Origin: Gordionus sp. m RMFG-2023
Lineage: Eukaryota; Nematomorpha; Gordioida; Chordodea; Parachordodidae
Assembly: GCF_954871325.1 (NCBI RefSeq)
Contig: NC_088778.1
Span: 682,001-746,000, forward strand
Direction of reading: 5' to 3'
DNA: 64,000 nt
In this document: piece after piece, positions 22,401-33,100 of the stretch
Layout: every line of letters starts with the position of its first letter
Numbering within the stretch: the stretch's first letter is position 1
The notes under the pieces: generated by a model
Databases searched by the model: none
What the model saw: only the letters and a program-made list of their open reading frames with translations
What the model was told of the DNA's origin: nothing
Made by a program: the position numbers and the translations under genes

Positions 22401-25400
22401 GACACGAGTCATCTTCTATTCATAAGGATTGTGAATATGCAAACATGACTTGGCTTGCAAATAAGCGCATTCAAGATCATTTGCTATCAGATACGCTTGA
22501 TAGCATCATGGAAAATAGTAATATAGTTCATAATATTATCGATGCCATAATGTACCTTAGATAATGTAATATAGCCTTTTGGGACACAATAAATGCGTAG
22601 CTTTGTTTCTACGTTATCATATAGAAGAATGACCTGCATTCACATCCTATAGAAAGGATCGTACATGTTTTTACAACATCAGAAATCACTGGGGAAAAAT
22701 ATAAAGAAACATGTTTTTTTTCTAAGCTTAAGGATTTTAGTCTTTCTGATGCAAGGAATATGAGAGGAGTTTAGAAATGATGAAAGAGACTCAAAGAGCA
22801 ATCTATATTTGATAACAAATAATCTTGAATGCGCTTATTTGCAAGTCAAGTCATGTTCGCTTATTCGCAATCCTTATGAATAGAAGATGACTCATGTCTC
22901 TCTGAGTCACACTTAAGGGTTTCCCGGTTATTTAATCCAAGTTGAGTCCAAAAAGTATCGGATTTAGGGCAACCAAACATAATACAATATACACAAAAGA
23001 CTTTTGTCAAAGTGGTGCCATAGGATAACCAATTTCTCGGGTTGAGTGGCCAATTATATTCATGCTCGTGTTTAAAATGTAATCAAATACTGGTATATGG
23101 GTGAGTAAAAATTCATGAAAATTCTACATTCTTTTAAAACCTTGTGAGTAACAGGATATTGAAATATATTTGAACATGGGTGACAAGGGCCTACAGCAAT
23201 TATGAAAAAGTAGTTAAAATTTGTTTAGTTATGAAAATCTTATTATTCAGATAAAATTTTAGGTGAAGAATTAGTTTCTATTAATATCACAAAATTTTAC
23301 TTTTTGGAAGTCAGATGTTGTTGATGATAACTGGATTTCAACTCCATTTGTGATACTGCATGCTTTTTTGATGGCGATCTTCGTATATTTGATATCAGCT
23401 GACTTGACATGATGATGGCTTATGTTTATAATGTTCATTTATCTTGCCAATTCTTATTTTAGAAGTTTTATAATTAATATAATCACATTTCACTTTACTT
23501 TTTAAATAATATTATAATTTTTTTTATTATTTTTCGCCAGATATTTTAAGGTATTATATGTTTTTGTGCATGACTTATTTTATTATAACAATATTATATA
23601 ATTATATTGTAAAAAATAGATCTATACTGGTAGAATATGTAATTTATGATAGAAACAATTGATAATCAAAATTTATTCTGGTAAAAAAAAAATCTGGAAA
23701 TTTGTTACTGAAATTAATCATATATTAACCTCTAAGAAATCAAATAGGGTATCGATACTTTTACGTGTGAACTTGTAAAATACTAACTTAATGGTAATTG
23801 AAAATGGTACAAAAAATATCTTTTCTTTAATTGACGTTTGTAAGAAAATCAACATATGGATTTAAAAAGATTATAATTCGAATCAAAAATTACTCCTTAA
23901 AAATAAATTTCACCCCCCCCCCCCCCCAAATGACAATATATTTTGTAGGCATTTTCCTCTCGTCCCGGACAGGAAGACACTGGATTGTCGAGATCATTGT
24001 GAATAGTGTTTTTTTTTTAAAAAGGAGCTTACCAATTTCGGTCAAATCAAATTTTTCTTGATCCACTATTTGATAATTACGGAACCATAAACGATTGTTC
24101 AGCTGACTAATTTGTATCACGTGGTCAACAAAGGGTTTACTTCTGGGATGATTCAAGGGCACGTTGAACACGTCCGTCAATACGCACTTCATCAACTTGA
24201 GATGCGGGATTTTGTCAAAGTCCTGATACCACGAAAATTATTTTGCGAAGTCGTGAAAGATTAGAATATTATGGCAATGATTAATTTAGGGAAGACTTCT
24301 CTAAATGTCGCTATTGAGATAAGGTAATCTATGGAGATTTGTAATCTCCTCAGAATTAAATCATTTACTGGGGGGCCATATTAAATTCTAAATCTGCGTT
24401 TTGAACGAAAATGTGTATCAGAACGTAGAAGAGTATCTCTAACAAAGTTAAATTTCAGAAAATTAGCGCGAATTCGCGCCAACTGTGAATGAAGAGCGGA
24501 AAGTTATGTACCTATTTTAAAAAAAATTTAGGCGAGGTTCAAGAGTTCAAAACCAAATCGTCTGAAGTTCAACGAGTGGAGTACTCGGCCGAAATACTTT
24601 TCCGATCGAAAACCGATTTTTTGAAATTTAAGAATGGCCCCCCCAGTAAATGATCAAAAATTGATATTTATTTATTAATTTTGCTTTTAATTTTGAAGTG
24701 ATTTTCTTGGAACCGGAAATTGGTGTATAAATTTTTTCACAACTTCCGGTATTTTTTTTATTACAGGTAGAGCGGAGGAAGATGTCCAATATTTTCTTTT
24801 TAAAATGGGCCGGGTTAAAAAAACAAATTTGCTGGCTAGGCAGAATAAGCTTTTCTTAAAAATTCTTGATCGGGATTGATCTCGAATAGCAATCGTGTCC
24901 AATCAGAGTCTTGCATGGGTCAAGATCTTTTGGTAACTGTCCCAAGCTTATAGAAATATTCAAATCTGGGCCCAACCAAGACATGCACATAATTTATAAA
25001 AATACGATAGACCTAATCCCAGATCATATTTTTCGGCACAGCGTATAGTTTGCGAAATGATTATATTGATGTGAAAGATTAGAATCAAATATTTGCTCTT
25101 CAACGATTTCCTAAATTTTTCAACTGGTCCAATCAGATCCTTATATTTATGCGAAAATCGATCAATGATTAATCTTAATTTAACATCCATCTTTAAACCA
25201 CGATGCCATTAAAACTAAGAGCAAAAACAAGGAACACTTCAAAATTTAACCGAATATTATGGGCTTAAAGATATTTGGAACTGTATGATGAATGATAAAA
25301 TGTATTTAAAATGTTGTCAATTTTTTTAAATGGTAAATATCAATCCCCAATCTTTAAATATTAAAGGTTTGTATTTATAAGAAATATGGTATATAAAGTC

Positions 25401-26760
25401 TTATTTTATTAGGATATATCCCTTAAAGAATAATTAAATATATTTCCATATTTTGTTTTTTTAATGATGATCATAATTTTCACTTAACTATTTTAGCCTT
25501 AATACAAATAAAGTATAAATTTGTATGCTAGCAACATACGTATAATTTATATTAAATGTTCTGTATAACAAACTATGTATCATTATTTGAGTAAAAAAAA
25601 CAAATTAAATATATATTAATAAAATAATAAAAAATTTGGAGATAAAAAATATTGATATCCTTATTAATGAAAATTTAAATTTGCATTATTTTTATTTTAT
25701 AAAAATTTCTTTCATAATAAAAAAAACAATGAAATAAACATTTTATATTAGTTAACTAATATGTTTTACTTCTTTCTTAGTTTACCAGTTTTTATGGGAG
25801 TTATGAACATTTATAATGAGAATTAATTCAAAAATTAATTTAAAAAATGTATAAAATAAGTATCTTAAAAAGGTTCAATCTATTTTTTCTAAAGTCCAAT
25901 ATTGGTGTCAAACCAATATTTCATATCGGCACAGCCCTAATTTTTGTTTAAGAAAACTGGCTAGGCCTATTTTGTTTATTTTATTAGGTCCTGATTTATA
26001 ATTAAAATTTGTTATCCTTACTTATAATTCTACCCACCAATTGCTTCACAAAAAAACTATCAAATTTTTTTATATTAAGTCAGATATTTAAACTTAAATG
26101 TCCCGAGAGAAAATTAATATATAATTTAAAATATACTGATGAGAATGAAAGAATTGGCCTTGATCCTTTAAGACAATTCCCTGCAAGTTTGAGCTCTTCC
26201 ATTGTATGGATATTTTCTACAGAAAATTTTATTGAAGGGCCATTGGGTATTTTTGAGATCCTAAAAAAATCATACTGCCTATTCTGCATATATAATGATA
26301 CTAACATACCACATATAAAGGTCTCTTTTTTTCCTCATTTCTAGATAAATACAGTTTTGACAATTTTTCATGTCAGCAATCTATTAATAATTATTGAATT
26401 TAAAAAATAATTATATTACTTCATTTATGGATACCAAAGATTCTTTTTTCTCTAATTTAGACTCTTATTATATTAGGATGAAAAATAATTCATAAGTTTT
26501 TTAAAATTATATTACCTGTTTTAGAATGAGGCATCATTTTATGGAAGTTCTTCATTAAATGTCGACCATGAAAAGAAATACCTCTTGAACACATTAACAA
26601 TACCCGCTGCTTATTAGTCCAATTTAAAGGTCTATTAACAGCCTTAATTATTTTATATAATCAATTTTATTTAATCCTTTATATATACATTTAGAACTTC
26701 CTTTTCTAACTTCTCGGGCATTGAAGATTTCTTAGCACGTTTAGCTGCCTTCAACTTCAT
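19485..26760 (-). CDS. BRIX1: Ribosome biogenesis protein BRX1 (BRIX1), 8 exons
   Basis: Minus-strand exons in order: 26760-26689, 26642-26516, 26463-26420, 26380-26310, 26260-26137, 24222-24033, 20307-20213 and 19616-19485. All junctions are GT-AG, the phases agree, and the product is 284 aa ending at TGA (19487-19485). BRX1 is a nucleolar Brix-domain factor for early 60S assembly. Family blocks are present in order: NKQRVLLMCSRGISFHGRHL, MMPHSK, MKNCQNCIYLE, GPSIKF.VENIHTMEELK, GNCLKGSRPILSF, HPRSKPFVDHV, NNRLWFRNYQI, EIGPRFVLNPIKIF.GSF and the basic C-terminal tail. It is shorter than human BRIX1 (353 aa), mainly in both tails. The start at 26760 is the first ATG after an in-frame stop. 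Introns 1-4 are 46, 52, 39 and 49 bp; introns 5-7 are 1914, 3725 and 596 bp and hold mobile elements in introns 6 and 7. Codon use is clearly more AT-rich in exons 1-5 than in 6-8. Confidence 0.93.
19799..19957. mobile_element. hAT-like MITE, family A, copy 2 (BRIX1 intron 7)
   Basis: 159 bp bounded by TAGTGTTGTAGAACGGCT and AGCCGTTTAACAACACTA. Internal arms AACGGGTAACTCAATAT and ATATCGAGTTAGCCGTT are also complementary, so the whole element can fold into a near-complete hairpin. Flanks CTGGAAAT and CCCGAAAA are at best a decayed 8-bp duplication. Confidence 0.7.
20985..22495 (+). repeat. Left arm of long inverted repeat
   Basis: It pairs with 22805-23982. Landmarks in the left arm include TTTTGTCTATACTGTATTAC near 22301, AAGTTCACACGTAAAAGTATC near 21270, and GCGCATTCAAGAT near 22468. 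Each reappears complemented in the right arm with substitutions and indels. The left arm is about 330 bp longer because of extra insertions. Confidence 0.8.
22805..23982 (-). repeat. Right arm of long inverted repeat
   Basis: Inverted copy of the left arm. The zinc-finger-coding segment recurs on the minus strand at about 23000-22830. The outermost 20 bases diverge from the left-arm end at 20985 by a few substitutions and an indel. Confidence 0.8.
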
Positions 26761-29700
26761 TTCTTGTATAACCGAACAAATAATATCAAAAGGTTCGAGC
26801 TAAACCATGCCTGGTTTAAATTTTGAAAAACAAAAAATAACTTAATAATCAGGTTTAAAGATATAATATTTTATTTAGATAAAAAAATTCATATGATAGA
26901 ACTTAAATTAATATTATATTAATTGAATTGCTCTATATATATTAAACGATTCAATTAATATCTGACAAAAAATAATCGATTCATTAATAGATTGAGTTAA
27001 ATAAATATGATCTAAAAAATAATCAATTGATTATACATAAAAGCAATAATATTTTATATATTTGTAGCATTGAGATATGTAATTAAACGTGAACTCAAAA
27101 TCTTTTTATTTTTAACAACTTACTAATTTTTCTAAAAATAAATCTGACTGTTTTAATATATGACTGATACATTCATTTATTTATTAATATATAGTATTAT
27201 TTAATTAATTTTAAAAATAATTGTATACCATATGCTATTTATTTATGTTCATCAATTATATAACTTATTCAAATTGTTACTTAAATGAAAAACCTTTATT
27301 ACATAAAATCGAATAACTAGCGATTTATTTTCTAAACTTATTTCAATTAACATTCAAGCTTTACTCATTATTTTCCTTATATAAACTTATACTTTTTACA
27401 GAAGGATCATTATGTAATATAAAATTAAACTTATATGTATCATAATGGTTACTATGTATTTCCATCATTAATTTAATATTAAAATTATTCTAGCATGTGT
27501 AATTCTATTTGCCCTATAAATTTCAGACAATTTTGTCATAAACTTTTAAGTATTTTTTTAATTTATAGAAAATTAATATATATTAAGAGTAATTCGCAGT
27601 TTCGGCAAAAATGTCTGAACATCACAGTATGGTACTCTATTTATGCTCTAATATATTTACCCCAAATAGGCATATCTCAATTTAGACATATATAAGTTTA
27701 GTATTACATTTTGAAATTCAAGAGAGGTGTAATGATAAAAGTTTATGCAAAAAGTTCTTTATTTAGATTAAGTTAATGTCTAACATCGGAGGCGAACATC
27801 TGGTGGAAGAGCGGGAATAGAGTCATCGTTCTAACATAAACGCGACTTCGATTAAAGATTATTACAAAATAACTGTTTTTGCACTACTCTTGGATGCATT
27901 CTTGACCCAAATCAATGAACGATATATGATTCGTCATATCATATAACTCAATCTAACTTATAAATATAATTATCTAGCAATTCATCTAAACATATATTCA
28001 CTTTTTATTCAGAGCATATCAAAGCATCTGATGGGAAATAAATTATAAAATTTAGATCTTAGCATGAATGGTTAATTTCAGTAAATTATTTTTCAAGAAA
28101 CGCCATTGAAGCATTGCATATTTAAAATATATTTTAGAGCTTTTCTAAATATTAAAACTACTATATATTTTGGCAAATATACTAATAAGCATAAATAAGG
28201 AATTTCTCTATTACTAAGTTTGCAAACATATCATAGACAACGAAATTAGTATTTTAAATGGATCTGCTCAACTTAATATTCATATTTTCATAGTTCCTTT
28301 CAAGTTATGTTTTTTTAGATACTCTTTTATACATATTTTTTTTAATTCTATTTTTTTTAATATACACTAATAATTCTTATATGTATACAGCATGGTTTTT
28401 TATACTAAATGGGTCCTTATTATCCAAGATAGAAATATGTTTAAAAAAAATCGATAATACGCTTCCTTTCCATAGACCAAAAAAAATGGAATTTTATTCA
28501 TTACTTTATTATCATCAGAAGAGATTTATTTTCGTTAAAAACGAATTCATTATACTTTTTTTTGAAAAATCATGCTTCTGAAAAATTATTTAACCTTGGC
28601 CTTATAAATTCCCGATTCGATGTAGGGGTAGAAAATTATTTTCTTTAAAATCCATAAATTTGGTGTTATTCTTTTTTAAAAATATTTTTAAAATTATATA
28701 TTATTGTTAAATATAGATTTATATTTATAATTATTTTATTTATACTAGGTGTTGTGTAGCATAAATTGTTATTTGTTTCATTCACTAACATATTATACAT
28801 TTATGAAGTGATAATACTGTATTGTATGGATTGAATCATTAATAAAAAATAATACTATATCTACTGATTAGGCAAATATTTTTTATTTTAATCATATTAT
28901 ATTTACAGATTCTATGAACATTAAATCTCTTATTGATAGTAATCATTACACTAAAGAATTTAAACTTAAAATAAGCCCTCACCCACCTTTAAAGTTGTAG
29001 TTCTCGGGTATAGGTTTTTTTGTCCCACTCCTTTTTAATAAGCCTATAGATGTTTAAGCAACATTTTTCGAAATGTTGCGCCTACTAGTACATGCGGCTT
29101 GCCCACAAACGTGTGGAGGGCTCCTCATTTTTCTCCCCCTAATTAATTATCCAGTTTGATGGATTTGAGGATAACCTAACGAAGCTCTGTTGTATCTACA
29201 ACGAGAGGGCGAAAACGCTTTTATCACGTATATTATATTATTTCATTCACGTGACACAAGATGAAGTATTTGATTGATTGTAAAAGTACATAAATGTAAT
29301 TAATCGAACATAAAGATTACTGGCCAGCAAGATTATACATATAATTTATAGTTGTATAGTGATATTTTTTTCTAAATTAAATCAAATAAATATTATATTT
29401 GACAACTCCCTACTCACTTTAACATATAGAATAATATATTATATTATACCAATTTTTTTAAAAATTTGTACGGAACTTAATTTTTAAATTAAGATTTAAA
29501 CAGGCTTCTAATAGAACCGTAAATTGATAGCGTGAACCAGGTTCAGAAAGCATTTTGCCTGAACTGAAACTCATTTTCAATCATTATGTCACTCAAACCA
29601 AAACCTATTTTTCGCGATAATTTGAATTTGGTTTGATTCAATTCAATATTATTTTATAATTTGTCAATGTAAAAATGTTTGAAGATGGTTTTATTATGCG

Positions 29701-30146
29701 ATAGAATAAATTTGTTTTTTAAATGTGGATGGATTAAGATAATAAATAATTGACATTCATTTTGCTGTTTGATTGACTGCTCTAAACCGAACCCATTTTT
29801 GCTTAACTCATTTTGAACAACAGAATTCACCTTTTCTACCCGGGTTTTAAACCCGAACTGATTCCGGCTAAATCAACCGAGATCGCAACTCGGCATACAA
29901 TTACAAAAAAAAAATAAGACTAACTAAAAACATGATTTATTTTTGTGGAAGGTGTTTTTCATCATTTTCAAATCAAATATTATATAAAAATATATTAAAT
30001 TTAAAATAAAGGTAGTAAAGAACGATTAAACTTTTTTTAAAAAGGGGCTTTGGTGCTCAAAAATAAAAAAAAAATTGAAAAAGATTATAAAAATACATTT
30101 GTAATAATGACAACTAATCAATAAAATGACGGGTACTCATGAGGAC
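26761..30146. other. Intergenic DNA between BRIX1 and alanine aminotransferase
   Basis: The two minus-strand genes are separated by about 3.4 kb. Most is very AT-rich with no coding pattern. A distinctly GC-richer block at about 28960-29230 has no open frame, no symmetry long enough for a MITE, and no motif of a known small nuclear RNA that I recognise. The stretch at about 29510-29880 has GGTTC/GAACC-type repeats reminiscent of hAT subterminal DNA, but no ends were found. Confidence 0.45.
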
Positions 30147-33100
30147 TTATCTATTCGTTGTTTCCCAGGTGATCCTTAAATCCTGGTAAAACTCTATCAA
30201 TATGTTTAAAAACCTCTCCAATTTCGATATTTCCGGTAAAATGGTTATTCTGAAATGAAACGGGTAAGATTTTTCGCGCCAAGTGTCGCCATGTTTGTTA
30301 CAGCCGAAACCGGAACCGGGTAAAAGCGCTAAACCTTTTTCCTCCAACAGCATCTCGGCGAATAAAAAATCGGCCTTCTTATTAATTTTCTTTTTTAATA
30401 TATGTATATAAAAAATAGTAATATTCGTATAAACAATTAATTTAAAAAATAATCGCGATAAAATTTTGAAAATGATGTACTAGAGGAAATATAGATGGAC
30501 GGCTCGGTTCAGGCAGCCTCACGGACCAGGTGATTAGCGACATGCAGATCGAGGTCCGGTCTGGCCATGCGCACTGATCCTTTGGTCAACTGGCTTAAAC
30601 ATTATCTAAACAATGGGATCATGTGATCACGTGATCCAAAATAGCCGTAAAATCGTAAAAAGTAAAGATCTGCGCCATAATTTTGACTGAACTTTTTCTG
30701 AAGATTTATTATTATTTCTTACATTAAAATATATTTCTTAGAAGAAATCATGGTTTTTCCATCGGACATCACATAAAAAATTTCACGGGTCAATGGGTAA
30801 TTTCTTACAAAGTTTTTTCCCACGAGCTGAGTTCAAATAAATTTAAGGAGTCTAATCTTACTGAAAAGAAAAATCTTTTCATGTTTTTTTTTAAACTGAG
30901 CCGAGCTGATCTTCAGGTTGCATTAATTATTTTTAATGAGTAGATTGGATATCAAAGTAACTGACAATAATATATAATATAGCAAGAAGACCCCAGGAAC
31001 CAATTTTTAAATGACCGAAAAAACCCAAAGACCGATTATCAAAAGACAAAATGGGGGCTGATTCGGATCTATTTTATCCCCGCTAAAAATAACGGTTAAT
31101 AAAATAAAAATCTTCCGAAAACATTTGAAGATTTTTTAGATTTATCGAAGGATAATCATTTGCCATTCCACCATGAAAGATTTTTTATGCTTTTAAAAAC
31201 TACGCAAAAAGATTTAAGTTTAAAATTATTTTTTCCCCCAAAAAAACACTGGGAATTTTGAGGCAAAATTTGATCCCAAATCCCAGCTGGAGGATTTTCA
31301 TTTTTAAAATTTATTTTCAATAACAATTATACTCATTATCTATTATCTGTATAATCCTCAAATAACGTCAATCAAATTTAGCCCAATAGTATTCTTTTAA
31401 AAAAAAATATTCGTCCAATGATTATCATCATAGCAATTTTAAGTCAATACTAATTCTATCATGTGGCAGATTATAATTCATGTTAAAAGGTTCATGAATA
31501 TTTTGTCATAAAAAATCTATACATATATAATCCTCAAAAAACGTCAATCAAATTTAGCCAATAGTATTCTTTTAAAAAAAATATTGGTCCAATGGTTATC
31601 ATCATAGCAATTTTAAGTCAATAATAATTCTATCATGTGACAGATTATAATTCATGCTAAGAGGTTCATGAATATTTTGTCATAAAAAATCTATATATAT
31701 GTCAATCAAATTTAGCCCAATAGTTTTCTTTTTAAAAAAATAATCGTCCAATGATAATCGTCATAGCAATTTGAAGTCAATAGTAATTCTATCATGTGAC
31801 AGATAATAATTCATGCTAAGAGGTTCATGAATATTTTGTTATAAAAATAAATGAGTGATTGATAACTTTGGCATGCAGAATGAATTTGTAAGGCAAAAAG
31901 ATTTTCGGAAAAGCGTACATGGCCCCTTGGATGGGATTCATTTCTATTCCCTCCACTACTCCCTTAGCCAATCTGGAATTGATCAGTTTAGCTTTTAAGT
32001 TCAGAGCATTCAAAATTGAATCTTTTTCCTGGGTAAATTTTTTTTTCCCAAAAAAACAAAATTTATGTTTTTTTTGTGTTTTTTATTTTTTCCACTATTG
32101 AAATATTTTTTTTCAAACTAAGTATGAATTCCTTAAAAATTATGTATTTTGAGAGTATCACTTAACTCCTTAAAATATGCATAACTTGCTAGGGTTGTGA
32201 ATACCTTTAGTCTATTTGAAAAGGAGAATGCTAAATCAATAACTAATCTCAACAATTCTTCCGAGTAGTGGCGGGAAAATTGCTGCCCTCTTATGGCGAA
32301 ATCGAATATTTGTTTCAACTTAAAATCTTAATTTCAGCCCTCTTTTTTTAAAAAAAAAAATCAATCAATCAAATAGATGCTTTCTAAACAACAACTAAAA
32401 TTTCCGCCCATATTTGTCTCTCTCCTACCCCTCACCTATCCCCATTTAGATTTGGGTCTTAATTAATTTATATTCAAATCTAAACCTGCGCGTAGGTAAC
32501 GAAAGAAGGCTCCCCTGGGATTGGTGGATTTACTACACAATCCAAAGCAACCTTGGAGAATGTATATTTTTTAAAAAATATATATTTAAATTAGATCAAT
32601 AAAAATGCTTTTGCTAGTTAAAACATCATTTAAATAAATCCGTATGTCAAATTAAAATTATTTAAGTCCTTCCGGCGTAAACAAAAAACATGCTATAAAA
32701 TTTTCTTTTTATCTATATAAATGAATTAAAAATATTTCAAAAAAAAAATTAAAATGATATTATATGGATTACTACATCCCAATCCAGCCTTTGAAGGCAT
32801 AGGAATTTTTCTAAAATAAAATCTGAAGGAGGGAACTGATTAAAACTATAAACCTCTATCTTATTAAATCAACTGATCAAATTTTAACAATTTTTTAGCG
32901 AAAACATAAAAATTTTAACATTTGACAAAATTTTTTAAAAATGACAAAATGTCATATATGATCGACTCCCTATATTTCGAATATAAATTGTTATACAACT
33001 TCTTGTTAGTGAACTGGAATGATTTCTAAAATTAAATTTAATTTTCAATATTTTGGTAGTTTTTCCAAATTATCTTGCCTGAAGGGGGGGGGGGGTGGTT

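Larger units (their letters stand above)
20648..23982. mobile_element. hAT-derived element with kilobase inverted duplication in BRIX1 intron 6
   Basis: The left end CAGCGTCTACATGGCGG (20648) and right end ending in AGACACTG (23982) are flanked by GATTATCG (20640-20647) and GATTGTCG (23983-23990), an 8-bp duplication with one mismatch. A second left-type end, CAGTGTCTACATGGCCGG, starts at 20985. From there to about 22495 the sequence is repeated in inverted orientation from 23982 back to about 22805, with a spacer of about 310 bp. Between 22304 and 22564 the plus strand encodes a TTF-type zinc finger of hAT transposases (CLYCITFGGPKS, then RHESSSIHKD). Further transposase-like sequence (SLSDARNMRG) lies in the spacer. 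G and C runs of 12-15 bases sit near both ends. The right end lies 50 bp from the exon 6 donor. Confidence 0.8.

Noticed and set aside
23890-24195. Single-exon 101-residue protein on the minus strand
   Set aside because: It is BRIX1 exon 6 from an internal Met plus read-through into intron 6.
26009-26344. 111-residue plus-strand frame
   Set aside because: It is the antisense of BRIX1 exons 4-5; the minus strand carries conserved Brix motifs across spliced exons.
32133-32318. Possible ALT exon on the minus strand
   Set aside because: It does not match the family, and the exons on both sides (32551-32486 and 32028-31867) join directly in phase.
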